Below, in pieces: positions 36,571-44,760 of a stretch of 64,000 nt of DNA. The notes under the pieces were generated by a model, which saw only the letters and a program-made list of their open reading frames with translations, was not told the DNA's origin and did no database searches. The position numbers were made by a program, and so were the translations under genes. Numbering within the stretch: the first letter of the stretch is position 1; every line of letters starts with the position of its first letter. The stretch is from Listeria ivanovii subsp. londoniensis (GTDB lineage: Bacteria > Bacillota > Bacilli > Lactobacillales > Listeriaceae). The stretch spans positions 1,126,001 through 1,190,000 of the forward strand of contig NZ_CP009576.1 in NCBI RefSeq assembly GCF_000763495.1, read 5' to 3'.

Positions 36571-36607
36571 ACAACCTATTTGTTTTTAGCAAATAGGTTG
36601 TTTTTTT
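36571..36607 (+). terminator. Terminator of prfC
   Basis: 12-bp stem ACAACCTATTTG / CAAATAGGTTGT followed by a T run. Confidence 0.9.
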
Positions 36608-36609
36608 GC

Positions 36610-36637
36610 TTGACAATTTTAATAATCGCGCTATAAT
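36610..36637 (+). promoter_or_regulatory. Promoter of the marR-MATE operon
   Basis: Consensus -35 TTGACA (36610-36615), 16-bp spacer, consensus -10 TATAAT (36632-36637). The operator palindrome begins three bases later. A strong promoter immediately covered by an operator is the pattern of a tightly repressed gene. Confidence 0.85.
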
Positions 36638-36640
36638 TAG

Positions 36641-36652
36641 TTAGAATTCTAA
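36641..36652. promoter_or_regulatory. MarR operator 1
   Basis: Perfect 12-bp palindrome TTAGAATTCTAA at the predicted transcription start. Outer arms ATTA (36636-36639) and TAAT (36654-36657) extend the symmetry with one mismatched pair between. Confidence 0.7.
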
Positions 36653-36671
36653 TTAATAAGGAGGCAGATGT

Positions 36672-37097
36672 ATGAGAAGAGAGAAGACGATGGATACGAT
36701 TATTCGCTCGATAATGATTAAATCAAAGCGCAAAATGGATGCCAAAGTGGCTCAATTTGGATTGACAGCACAACAGGCTAGAGTACTTGGGTTTTTAAAT
36801 GATAACGGAGCGAATGAAATTATTCAAAAAGATCTTCAAAAAATCTTCCAAACACGAGGTGCGAGCATTACTAGTTTGATTCAGGGGTTGGAAAAAAAGA
36901 AGTTAATCACGCGCAAACCGAGTCTCCGTGACGGTCGAGAAAAAGTTGTGACATTAACAAAGGAAGGGAAGCAGATTGTAGATGAATTTAATGCGTTCTT
37001 TCCACGGGAAGATGATAAAGCAAAAAAAATATTATCAACTGAGGAATATAAAACGCTATTCGAACTACTTAGCAAAATTGATGATAATTCAGATTGA
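36672..37097 (+). CDS. MarR-family transcriptional regulator
   Basis: This 141-residue protein has the MarR winged helix: LTAQQARVLGFLNDNG, the recognition helix region IQKDLQKIFQTRGASITSLIQGLEKKKLI, and the wing RKPSLRDGREKVVTLTKEGKQIV. Two matching palindromes flank the gene, one at its promoter and one ahead of the MATE gene, so it very likely represses itself and the transporter. The gap to the MATE gene is 53 bp. The ligand is unknown; MATE substrates such as cationic drugs are plausible. Confidence 0.9.
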   Translation: MRREKTMDTIIRSIMIKSKRKMDAKVAQFGLTAQQARVLGFLNDNGANEIIQKDLQKIFQTRGASITSLIQGLEKKKLITRKPSLRDGREKVVTLTKEGKQIVDEFNAFFPREDDKAKKILSTEEYKTLFELLSKIDDNSD

Positions 37098-37112
37098 AAA
37101 AATTTAATTATA

Positions 37113-37130
37113 TAGTTAGAATTCTAACTA
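37113..37130. promoter_or_regulatory. MarR operator 2
   Basis: Perfect 18-bp palindrome with the same TTAGAATTCTAA core as operator 1, placed between the marR stop and the ribosome site of the MATE gene. No good second promoter is visible here, so it may act as a roadblock or aid cooperative binding. Confidence 0.7.
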
Positions 37131-37150
37131 ATTTAATAGGAGGAAATAAC

Positions 37151-38512
37151 ATGAAACAAACAGATGAATTTTATTTAACAAAAGCGAGCATTCCAAAAGC
37201 AATCGCACATTTATCTATCCCGATGATGCTTGGGATGTCAGTCGGAGTTATTTATAATATAATTAATGCCTTTTTTATCGGGATGCTGCATGATACATCC
37301 ATGCTCACAGCAGTAACACTTGGACTTCCGATGTTTACGATTTTAATGGCAATCGGAAATATGTTTGGTGTAGGCGGGGGAACTTATATTTCTCGCTTAC
37401 TTGGTAAAAAAGCAAATAGCGAGGCAAAACAGGTTTCCGCATTTGTACTCTATGGTAGTTTGGCACTTGGGATAATTTGTGCAATCATATTAGGATTAAT
37501 GATTAATCCAGTAACTCACTTTCTTGGAGCAGATGTAGCAAGTTTTTTACACACTAGAAATTATACATTAGCACTATTAATTTGTAGTCCGTTTATAATT
37601 GCCAATTTTGCGTTAGAGCAAGTGGTTCGTGCGGAAGGTGCCTCGAAAATTTCGATGAATGGAATGTTTATTAGTACCATCGTTAATTTGATTTTTGATC
37701 CGCTGTTGATTTTATATTTTGATTTTAATGTGGTTGGAGCTGCAGTTTCGGTTGGTTTAGCTAGTGCTTTCTCGCTCGTTTATTATGCTTGGTACTTAGA
37801 GAAAAAAAGTGCTTATTTATCCATCCAGTTTAAATGGTTTCGGGTTACTAAAGAGATGATTAGCAATGTATTTAAAATTGGCGTTTCCGAACTGCTTTTA
37901 TCATTATTCCTAATTGTAACTACCTTAATTTTAAACTATTATTCGATTAGTTACGGAGTGGGAGTTGTGGCTGGCTTTGGGGTAGCACTTCGCGTCGTAC
38001 AATTACCTGAATTTATTTGTATGGGGCTTTATATGGGGATAATTCCTCTGTTAGCTTATAATTATAGTGCAGGAAATATTGCTAGATTTGAGAAAGCAAT
38101 TCGTTTTACAGCGATAAGTATCGGCTTTATTGTCTTAGTTATTTCAAGTTTGGTATTTTTGTTCCGTTTTCAAGTGATGCATTTATTTAGTGAAAGTCCA
38201 AGTGTGATTATACTCGGTGTACACATTATGGTTGCGATGTTGATTTCTTCCTTATTTAGTGGATTTACTGGTCTTTTCACAAGTACGTTCCAAGCAATTG
38301 GAAAAGCGATTCCAGCAACGATTATGTCTGTTTCGCAAGGGATTATTTTTATTCCAGTGATTATGTTGGGACAGCATTATTTTGGCTTAGTTGGCGTTAT
38401 TTGGTCGTTAACTGCAACAGAAATCCTCACTTGTATTATCGGTGTGACACTTTTCACAATTTACAATATAAAAATCGCTAGTAGTACAAAAGCCAAAGAT
38501 TTAGCGGTTTAA
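37151..38512 (+). CDS. MATE-family multidrug efflux transporter
   Basis: This 453-residue protein has 12 membrane helices in two related halves. The typical N-terminal block is KASIPKAIAHLSIPMMLGMSVGVIYNIINAFFIGMLHD, and the second half begins near VTKEMISNVFKIGVSELLLSLFLIV. It exchanges sodium or protons for drugs, as in the MepA subgroup, which in S. aureus is also controlled by a neighbouring MarR protein (MepR). The ATG at 37151 follows TAGGAGGA. It is in one operon with the MarR gene. Confidence 0.88.
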   Translation: MKQTDEFYLTKASIPKAIAHLSIPMMLGMSVGVIYNIINAFFIGMLHDTSMLTAVTLGLPMFTILMAIGNMFGVGGGTYISRLLGKKANSEAKQVSAFVLYGSLALGIICAIILGLMINPVTHFLGADVASFLHTRNYTLALLICSPFIIANFALEQVVRAEGASKISMNGMFISTIVNLIFDPLLILYFDFNVVGAAVSVGLASAFSLVYYAWYLEKKSAYLSIQFKWFRVTKEMISNVFKIGVSELLLSLFLIVTTLILNYYSISYGVGVVAGFGVALRVVQLPEFICMGLYMGIIPLLAYNYSAGNIARFEKAIRFTAISIGFIVLVISSLVFLFRFQVMHLFSESPSVIILGVHIMVAMLISSLFSGFTGLFTSTFQAIGKAIPATIMSVSQGIIFIPVIMLGQHYFGLVGVIWSLTATEILTCIIGVTLFTIYNIKIASSTKAKDLAV

Positions 38513-38533
38513 AAAGTTTGTGAGAATATATAG

Positions 38534-38563
38534 TTGACGAGCTCTTCTAAATTATGGTATTAT
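38534..38563 (+). promoter_or_regulatory. Promoter of the riboswitch-TerC transcript
   Basis: -35 TTGACG (38534-38539), 18-bp spacer, -10 TATTAT (38558-38563). It would give a leader of about 225 bases before the first TerC gene. Confidence 0.55.
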
Positions 38564-38599
38564 TTTCTAGGTAATCATATATCGTTCTTTGACAAATGT

Positions 38600-38736
38600 C
38601 AGAGGGGAGTAGCGCTGATTAGCTTTTTAATCAGGATAAAGTCGTCATTACATGATAGAGATATCATCGGTTTTATCACATTTAATTTTTAAATGTTAGC
38701 GAGACCTTTGCCTTTATGGGCAGGTCTCGCTTTTTT
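38600..38736 (+). ncRNA. yybP-ykoY manganese riboswitch with terminator
   Basis: The leader has the conserved GGGGAGTAGCG loop (from 38604), a GCTGATTAG/CTTTTTAATCAG-type hairpin, and the second conserved block GCGAGACCTTTGCC (38699-38712). P1 can form from CAGAGG (38600-38605) with CCTTTG (38705-38710). The same CCT is also needed by the terminator stem GCGAGACCT (38699-38707) / AGGTCTCGC (38722-38730), which ends in T6. So metal binding that stabilises P1 would open the terminator and switch the genes on. This class is known to sense Mn2+ and to precede TerC/MntP-type exporters, which fits the gene below. Confidence 0.88.
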
Positions 38737-38795
38737 GTTTCTTTAAATTAGGAGATCTTTGACATTTTTTATAGAATAAAGGAGGAAATTTATTA

Positions 38796-39563
38796 GTGGA
38801 TACAGCAATGATTTTAGAATACGGTTGGGTGTTACTTGTCCTAATCGGTCTTGAGGGGATTCTGGCAGCAGATAACGCCGTGGTTATGGCGGTTATGGTC
38901 AAACATCTTCCAGACAAACAACAGAAAAAAGCGTTATTTTATGGTCTTATGGGAGCTTTTGTCTTCCGTTTTGGTGCACTATTCCTGATTTCCTTTTTGG
39001 CAAACGTTTGGCAAGTTCAAGCGCTTGGTGCCGCATACTTACTATATATTGCAATTAGCCATATTTGGAAGCATGCAAAAGGTAAAGATGGAGAAAAAGA
39101 AAAGAAAGAAAAAGCAGGTTCTGGTTTTTGGATGACCGTTTTAAAAGTAGAAATTGCCGATATTGCCTTTGCGATTGATTCGATGCTTGCTGCTGTTGCA
39201 CTTGCGATTACACTTCCAGAAACTGGGTGGGGTCACATTGGTGGAATTGATACTGGGCAATTCGCGATTATGTTCTTAGGCGGCTTAGTCGGATTAATTA
39301 TTATTCGTTTTGCAGCAACGCAATTTGTTAAATTACTGAAAAGTTATCCAAGTCTTGAAACAGCTGCCTTTTTAATTGTTGGTTGGGTAGGCGTGAAGTT
39401 AGTTATTTATACACTAGCTCATCCAAGTCTTGGCGTAATCCCGCATAGTTTCCCTGAATCAACACTTTGGAAAATCATTTTCTGGGGAGTGATGATTCTG
39501 ATTATTTTGTGGGGATGGTTTGTATCCTACCGTAGTAAGAAAAAAGCAGAGTCAACTGACTAA
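38796..39563 (+). CDS. TerC-family integral membrane protein (putative Mn2+ exporter)
   Basis: This 255-residue protein has seven or so helices and the TerC acidic metal motifs: GLEGILAADNAVVMAVMVKHLP in the first helix and EIADIAFAIDSMLAAVAL later. TerC proteins downstream of yybP-ykoY riboswitches (YkoY/YceF-like) are known to move manganese, partly to metalate exported enzymes. The start is GTG at 38796 behind AAGGAGG. The riboswitch directly ahead makes manganese control likely. It is a close paralogue of the next gene. Confidence 0.88.
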   Translation: MDTAMILEYGWVLLVLIGLEGILAADNAVVMAVMVKHLPDKQQKKALFYGLMGAFVFRFGALFLISFLANVWQVQALGAAYLLYIAISHIWKHAKGKDGEKEKKEKAGSGFWMTVLKVEIADIAFAIDSMLAAVALAITLPETGWGHIGGIDTGQFAIMFLGGLVGLIIIRFAATQFVKLLKSYPSLETAAFLIVGWVGVKLVIYTLAHPSLGVIPHSFPESTLWKIIFWGVMILIILWGWFVSYRSKKKAESTD

Positions 39564-39571
39564 ATTACAAT

Positions 39572-39605
39572 AAACCAGAAGTGCAAATTTGTACTTCTGG
39601 TTTTA
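39572..39605 (+). terminator. Terminator after the first TerC gene
   Basis: Stem AAACCAGAAGT / ACTTCTGGTTT (39572-39582 with 39593-39603) and a short T run. Read-through into the second copy may be partial. Confidence 0.7.
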
Positions 39606-39665
39606 CATAGAGCGAGATGCTGAAAACGCATTTTTATGATAGAGTAGAAGGACGGTGGATGAGAA

Positions 39666-40433
39666 ATGGATGTTTCTATTTGGGGAGAATATGCCTTAGT
39701 TTTCCTTGTATTAGTAGTTTTAGAAGGAATTCTTTCAGCAGATAATGCCGTGGTTATGGCAGTAATTGTTAAAGGTTTGCCACATGAAAAGCAACGAAAA
39801 GCTTTGTTTTATGGGCTAGTTGGCGCATTTGTTTTCCGATTTATTGCACTTTTTTTAATTTCATTTTTAGTGAAAATATGGGAAATCCAAGCAATTGGAG
39901 CCATTTATTTGTTATATCTAGCAATTAAGCATATGTGGCGACTGAAAAAAGGCAAAAAAGAACAAGTTCAAGAAGCTGCGGATGCAAAACCGACTTCTTT
40001 TTGGGGCGTAGTAGCACGTGTAGAATTGACAGATATTGCTTTTGCCCTTGATTCGATGTTAGCTGCAGCCGCACTAGTTGTGACATTACCTGATTTAGGA
40101 AACTTTAATATTGGTGGCATGAACGGCGGACAATTCATCGTGATGTTCCTCGGGGGAATAGCGGGGCTTGTCGTTATACGTTTTGCAGCAACTCAAGTAG
40201 TCAAATTATTAGAACGCTATCCTACTCTTGAAACAGCCGCATTTTTGATTGTTGGTTGGGTAGGGGTGAAGATGGCAGTTCTAACACTAGCGCATCCTTC
40301 TGTTGCAATTATTCCAGAAGATTTTCCAGATTCAGCAGTTTGGAAGCTGACATTCTGGTCAGTTATGCTAATAATAGGTTTGGGTGGTTATATCATTGCG
40401 AGAAAAAAAGAGAAACAAAACAAAAGAGTTTGA
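39666..40433 (+). CDS. TerC-family integral membrane protein, second copy
   Basis: This paralogue has the same length (255) and the same motifs, VLEGILSADNAVVMAVIVKGLP and ELTDIAFALDSMLAAAAL. More than half of the residues match by eye along the full length, so the pair is a tandem duplication. It has no riboswitch of its own; a terminator separates it from the first copy, so it may be controlled separately. The Ktr channel gene overlaps or closely follows its end. Confidence 0.88.
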   Translation: MDVSIWGEYALVFLVLVVLEGILSADNAVVMAVIVKGLPHEKQRKALFYGLVGAFVFRFIALFLISFLVKIWEIQAIGAIYLLYLAIKHMWRLKKGKKEQVQEAADAKPTSFWGVVARVELTDIAFALDSMLAAAALVVTLPDLGNFNIGGMNGGQFIVMFLGGIAGLVVIRFAATQVVKLLERYPTLETAAFLIVGWVGVKMAVLTLAHPSVAIIPEDFPDSAVWKLTFWSVMLIIGLGGYIIARKKEKQNKRV

Positions 40434-40452
40434 ATATGATCAAGAAGTAAAA

Positions 40453-41811
40453 TTGCGTAGAAGATTAAAGCTTGTTTTGGCACGTATGACGCCAGTACAA
40501 GTAATTATTGCGTATTATTTTATTGCGGTTACTATTTCGACTATTGTTCTTAGCATGCCATTTACTTTGCAAAAAGGAGTAAAAGTGTCATTCATCGATA
40601 CACTTTTCACGGCAGCGAGTTCGGTTAGTGTAACTGGGCTTGCAACAGTGGATGTGAGTCAAACTTATAGTACAGCTGGAATATGGGTCTTAATGGCGAT
40701 TTTTCAAATTGGCGGACTTGGCGTTATGATGATTAGCACATTCTTTTATTTAATTTTAAAAAGAAAAATTGGCTTAAAACAGAGACAACTGATTATGACA
40801 GATACGAATCAATTTACTATGAGTGGAATGGTCCGAATGTTGCGCGAAATCTTAGTCCTTATTTTTGGGATTGAGTTAGTTGGTGCACTTATTTTGGGAG
40901 TTTATTTTATTCCGATCTATCCTAATTTTTGGGATGCGATGTTTCAAGGACTGTATAACTCGGTGTCGCTTGTCACGAATGCAGGGGTTGACATTACCGG
41001 GAAATCTTTGATGCCATTTGCGAATGATTACTTTGTGCAATTTATTTCTATTTTGCTAATTATTGCTGGTGCGATTGGGTTTCCGGTATTGCTGGAAACG
41101 AGAAGATTTTTATTTGAAAAAAATACACTTATTCCATTTCGCTTTTCTTTATTTGTCAAAGTAACAACACTGACCTATTTTGTGCTCCTAATCGTTGGTG
41201 GTTTGTTAATTTGGTTGTTTGAGGCAAATCATTTCTTCAGCGGGAAGTCTTGGGATTTTGGTTTCTTTAACTCGATGTTTTTATCGGCAACCTCGCGTAG
41301 TGCAGGATTACAGACGATTGACAGCGGGGCACTCTCAGTCTCAACACTTTTACTTGTATCGTTCTTAATGTTTATTGGAGCCTCACCAAGCTCTGTCGGA
41401 GGTGGAATACGAACAACTACTTTTGCGATTACACTCTTATTCATTTATTCGGTTATTCGTGGGCGAAAGCATGTCTATATTTTTGGCAGAGAATTGCACC
41501 AAGAAGATGTGAGGAAATCACTTGCGGTAACGCTTGTTGCAGGTTTCCTTTGTATCTCGGCGATAGTTATTTTAATGCAAACGGAGTCGGCCGCGCTTAG
41601 TGCTGTTATATATGAAGTGTTTTCAGCATTTGGTACCAGTGGCTTGTCGGTTGGTTTAACACCAGATTTATCAACACCTGGTAAATTAATTATCATTATT
41701 TTAATGTTTATTGGACGAGTGGGAATTATGTATTCGATGCTTAGTTTAAGAAACAAAAATCAACCGAAAAATGCGATTCGCTTACCAAAAGAGAAAATCA
41801 TTACTGGTTAA
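40453..41811 (+). CDS. ktrD: Ktr potassium uptake channel subunit (KtrB/KtrD family)
   Basis: This protein of about 452 residues has the four-repeat Trk/Ktr pore. The four filter regions are AASSVSVTGLATVD, NSVSLVTNAGVDITG, SATSRSAGLQTID and SAFGTSGLSVGLTPD, each with the filter Gly. It takes up K+ and works with a cytosolic KtrA/KtrC gate encoded elsewhere. The start is uncertain: a GTG at 40384 inside the TerC gene gives 23 extra residues, while TTG 40453 gives the short basic lead (MRRRLKLVLARMTPVQV) expected from Bacillus KtrD. The second family member in Listeria is at another locus (from memory). c-di-AMP controls such systems through the KtrA/C subunit. Confidence 0.85.
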   Translation: MRRRLKLVLARMTPVQVIIAYYFIAVTISTIVLSMPFTLQKGVKVSFIDTLFTAASSVSVTGLATVDVSQTYSTAGIWVLMAIFQIGGLGVMMISTFFYLILKRKIGLKQRQLIMTDTNQFTMSGMVRMLREILVLIFGIELVGALILGVYFIPIYPNFWDAMFQGLYNSVSLVTNAGVDITGKSLMPFANDYFVQFISILLIIAGAIGFPVLLETRRFLFEKNTLIPFRFSLFVKVTTLTYFVLLIVGGLLIWLFEANHFFSGKSWDFGFFNSMFLSATSRSAGLQTIDSGALSVSTLLLVSFLMFIGASPSSVGGGIRTTTFAITLLFIYSVIRGRKHVYIFGRELHQEDVRKSLAVTLVAGFLCISAIVILMQTESAALSAVIYEVFSAFGTSGLSVGLTPDLSTPGKLIIIILMFIGRVGIMYSMLSLRNKNQPKNAIRLPKEKIITG

Positions 41812-41819
41812 AAATAAAG

Positions 41820-41848
41820 CCTTTCTGCTATCTGTAGAAAGGTTTTTT
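41820..41848 (+). terminator. Terminator of the Ktr gene
   Basis: Stem CCTTTCT / AGAAAGG with a nine-base loop followed by T6. Confidence 0.8.
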
Positions 41849-41853
41849 GCATG

Positions 41854-41889
41854 AAAAAATCCTTAATCTATTTATAGACTAAGGATTTC
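41854..41889 (-). terminator. Terminator of the DUF4064 gene
   Basis: On the minus strand AAATCCTTA-g-TCT / AGA-t-TAAGGATTT closes on a short loop and runs into T5-6. Confidence 0.75.
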
Positions 41890-41893
41890 GATT

Positions 41894-42262
41894 TTAATAA
41901 GTTGATTTTGGTACTGGGCGTCGGAAAATACCCATTAACCCAGTTAACGTGATTAAGATTCCGGAGATAACCCAAGCAGTACCAATAATGAAGAATAACA
42001 CGACACCGATAACTACTAAGACAACTCCCCAACCACGTGGTGCAGATTTAATTAGCAGAGAAGCGATTAGCGCGACAACAGATGCGATTAAAGTAATCCA
42101 CCCAAGATTTGCTAATTCATTTCCAAAATCACCAGGTAAATAAGTAAAGGTTTGAATATAATCTGTTACTGTATCCCCATAATTAATAATCCAAAATCCA
42201 ACAAAAATACCAATAATAGAGCCAATTAATCCGATAATGATTTCCGGCTTTCTTGATTCCAT
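41894..42262 (-). CDS. DUF4064-like small membrane protein
   Basis: This 122-residue protein has four membrane helices: IIIGLIGSIIGIFVGFWII, LGWITLIASVVALIASLLI, GWGVVLVVIGVVLFFIIG and AWVISGILITLTGLMGIF. The layout fits the DUF4064 family of unknown function found in many Firmicutes. A 29-bp gap separates it from the acyltransferase gene upstream on the same strand, without a terminator, so the two are probably co-transcribed. Confidence 0.75.
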   Translation of the reverse strand: MESRKPEIIIGLIGSIIGIFVGFWIINYGDTVTDYIQTFTYLPGDFGNELANLGWITLIASVVALIASLLIKSAPRGWGVVLVVIGVVLFFIIGTAWVISGILITLTGLMGIFRRPVPKSTY

Positions 42263-42291
42263 AATATAACCTCCTTTTTCTTTCTACATCT

Positions 42292-43323
42292 TTAATAACT
42301 TTCCCGCTTTGTGACCCTACTAAACACATCATGTAGCATCGAAGTCCGAAGTTCAATCACTGGTTGCACTACTGTTTTCACTAAGCGACTAGATAATAGT
42401 ACTGTTAATGCGAAAGTTGTAGCGAACAATAGAAAGAAGGTAGTTGGGCTATGTTGAAAATCCGACTGGCTGCCTTCCCGAAAGAACTTAATAAAGAAGC
42501 CATGTAGTAAATAAACGTAAAGTGTATTTTTACCCCATTTAGTGAAAAACAATCTCTTTCTCGGAACTAAGCTAAAAAAAGCAGCAATCGAACAAAAACT
42601 AATAAAGTAAACTAAAAAACGGATAAATAACCCTAATGATTTCACTTCAACAAAATTAGCATATGGCTTGGAACCTAAGAACCATTTATCATTTAAGTTA
42701 GGGTTCATCGCGATAAAAACAAGTAATACTACAATGAAAATCCCGCTAATGATGGTCGCAAAATGTGTTTTAAGAAAATAAAAATGCTCTTTTGTTAAAA
42801 AGAAGCCAACTAAAAAGAAAGGGAAAAAGACGAGCGTCCTTGATAAGCTAAGATAACAACCAATCACATCAAAATACCCAACAATAAGCCCAATCAAAAG
42901 AGCCAGCGTAACGGATTTCCATGGTTTTAATTTGGCAAAAACAAGTAACATTATATTCCAAAAAAACAAACTAAGTAAAAACCATAGCGACCATTCGGGG
43001 TCTAAAAATTTAATAGATAGATTCTCTTTGTTCAGTAAAAAATAATAGAAGATACTATAAATTAACTGAAAAAAGGCATAAGGTAGAATCAACTTTTTCA
43101 TCATTTTTTTTAAATAACCTGATTGACCAAAACTTTTGGCGAAAAAGCCAGATATAAGAATAAAGGCAGGCATATGAAAAGTGTAGATATAAATATAAAG
43201 AATACGTACACTGGCATATTCTGCAATAAATGTCTGGAGGAAATGGCCGAAAACAACTAAAAAAATTAAGATGAATTTGGCATTGTCAAAATAACTCTCG
43301 CGCTTCTCGGCGGTGTTTACCAT
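42292..43323 (-). CDS. Acyltransferase 3-family membrane protein
   Basis: This protein of about 343 residues has roughly ten membrane helices. The N-terminal motif RESYFDNAKFILIFLVVFGHFL contains the conserved FD-x-AK and catalytic-type His; the region YTFHMPAFILISGFFAKSFG is also family-typical. Members O-acetylate sugars of exported glycans or membrane lipids; OatA, which has an extra SGNH domain, is a different member. This one lacks an extracytoplasmic domain. The ATG at 43323 has AAAGGA nine bases ahead. The substrate is unknown. Confidence 0.82.
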   Translation of the reverse strand: MVNTAEKRESYFDNAKFILIFLVVFGHFLQTFIAEYASVRILYIYIYTFHMPAFILISGFFAKSFGQSGYLKKMMKKLILPYAFFQLIYSIFYYFLLNKENLSIKFLDPEWSLWFLLSLFFWNIMLLVFAKLKPWKSVTLALLIGLIVGYFDVIGCYLSLSRTLVFFPFFLVGFFLTKEHFYFLKTHFATIISGIFIVVLLVFIAMNPNLNDKWFLGSKPYANFVEVKSLGLFIRFLVYFISFCSIAAFFSLVPRKRLFFTKWGKNTLYVYLLHGFFIKFFREGSQSDFQHSPTTFFLLFATTFALTVLLSSRLVKTVVQPVIELRTSMLHDVFSRVTKRESY

Positions 43324-43504
43324 AACGAACAATCCTTTCTGTGTTGAACTTAGCTCTGTTTATTTTCCCTAGAATCTGTAACGATTAACCAACAGTTAAG
43401 TAACAAAAGGTATCAAATGTTAATAGGAGATGACACTTGATTGCGGATTTTCGTATAATATGCTATCTTTATAGAAATAAAAAAATGGGAGGCATAACCA
43501 TTTT

Positions 43505-43978
43505 ATGCTGAAAAAAACTATCGCTTCACCAGTAGGAACTTTATATATTAGTATTCAAACAGAGGGCATAAAGAGTGTTTCATACGATAAACCGTCTACT
43601 TGGGAAATAGTTGCTGGAGGACGAACCGAACAAGCAATCTATATGAATTTAGTGAAGCAGTTAGAAGCTTATTTTGATGGGATGTTAAAGCAGTTTGATT
43701 TACCATTAATCCTTGTTGGGACGCCATTTCAAAAACGAGTCTGGCAATCTTTAAGTGAGATTCCATATGGAGAGGTTGTTAGTTACAAAGATATTGCCAT
43801 TTCAGCGGGAAGTCCAAAAGCAGTTCAAGCAGTGGGACAAGCAAATCGCGCCAATCCAATTCCAATTATTATTCCTTGTCATCGATGTATAAAAAGTAAT
43901 GGGGAACTTGGCGGTTATAATGGGACTGATATGGATAAAAAACAATATTTATTGGCATTAGAAACATATTCAGGTTAA
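43505..43978 (+). CDS. ogt: Methylated-DNA--protein-cysteine methyltransferase
   Basis: This 157-residue suicide DNA-repair protein has the active Cys in IIIPCHRCIKSNGELGGYNG (PCHR) and the helix-turn-helix DNA-binding region PFQKRVWQSLSEIPYGEVVSYKDIA. It removes alkyl groups from O6-guanine. It stands alone. The GGAGG ribosome site is 12 bases ahead of the ATG, somewhat long but acceptable. Confidence 0.93.
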   Translation: MLKKTIASPVGTLYISIQTEGIKSVSYDKPSTWEIVAGGRTEQAIYMNLVKQLEAYFDGMLKQFDLPLILVGTPFQKRVWQSLSEIPYGEVVSYKDIAISAGSPKAVQAVGQANRANPIPIIIPCHRCIKSNGELGGYNGTDMDKKQYLLALETYSG

Positions 43979-44088
43979 TAAATAAGTGAAGTCTTTCATG
44001 ATAAAGTGATTTATAGTTTTTTGTGAAAAGTATAGAGTAAAATGAAAAGAAATTCTATTAATAAAGTAGGACAGAGAGGAGAAATGTA

Positions 44089-44613
44089 ATGAAAGTAGAA
44101 ATAGTTGACTATCAAAGTGAGTGGAAAACGCTTTTTGAAGACGAAAAGAGTATTATAAGAGAAATTATTGAAAAAAATGAAGTATTAATTGCTCATATTG
44201 GAAGTACTTCCGTGGAAAATCTAAGTGCTAAGCCAATAATTGATATCCTATTGGTTGTAAATGACCTATCCAGGTTAGATAGTGCAAGTACACAATTTGA
44301 ACAAATTGGATATGAATACATGGGAGAATTTGGTCTCCCTGGTAGAAGGTATATGAGAAAAGGCGGGGATACTCGAACACATCAAATCCATGCTTATCAA
44401 TTTGATAGTATATCCGAAATACAACGCCATCTTTCTTTTAGAGACTATTTAAGAGAAAATAACGAAATTGCTCATGAATATTCCGAATTAAAGAAGTCAC
44501 TTGCCCAAAAATACCCAACTGATATTGAAGCGTATTGTAATGGAAAAGATTCATTTATCAAAAAACATGAAGCATTAGCATTAAAAAGCCATTGGAAAAC
44601 ATATCAAAATTAA
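44089..44613 (+). CDS. GrpB (UPF0157) nucleotidyltransferase-fold protein
   Basis: This 174-residue protein has the GrpB/UPF0157 pattern: VEIVDYQSEWKTLFEDEKSIIREI, then HIGSTSVENLSAKPIIDILLVV, where GS-x(n)-D-x-L matches the minimal nucleotidyltransferase site, and late RDYLRENNEIAHEYSELKKSLAQKY. Members are of uncertain function and are often annotated as dephospho-CoA kinase-like, an old error. It is a single gene between ogt and a repeat-like terminator. I do not recall it at this position in the L. monocytogenes reference strain, so it may be an accessory gene. Confidence 0.85.
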   Translation: MKVEIVDYQSEWKTLFEDEKSIIREIIEKNEVLIAHIGSTSVENLSAKPIIDILLVVNDLSRLDSASTQFEQIGYEYMGEFGLPGRRYMRKGGDTRTHQIHAYQFDSISEIQRHLSFRDYLRENNEIAHEYSELKKSLAQKYPTDIEAYCNGKDSFIKKHEALALKSHWKTYQN

Positions 44614-44621
44614 TAATATAG

Positions 44622-44730
44622 GGCTAGGACATAATTAAACGCAACGATAAAAACAGAAAATAAAAAGCAAGAATCATTGTATAAATCCATTTCGGAAAAT
44701 GGAATAGACAAGATTCTTGCTTTTTTTTAG
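44622..44730. repeat. Intergenic repeat-like element with long imperfect hairpin
   Basis: The stretch opens with GGGCTAGGACATAA, a motif seen at the start of dispersed intergenic repeats in Firmicutes, and then forms a long hairpin: AAAGCAAGAATC (44660s) pairs with GATTCTTGCTTT (44710s), with an inner CCATTT/AAATGG arm. A T8 run follows, so it can serve as terminator for the GrpB gene. GTCCCT downstream partly matches the opening GGGC-x-AGGAC. Repeat status needs a genome search. Confidence 0.45.
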
Positions 44731-44760
44731 AGAGGCTTTCGTCCCTGTTTCTTTGTTGGA

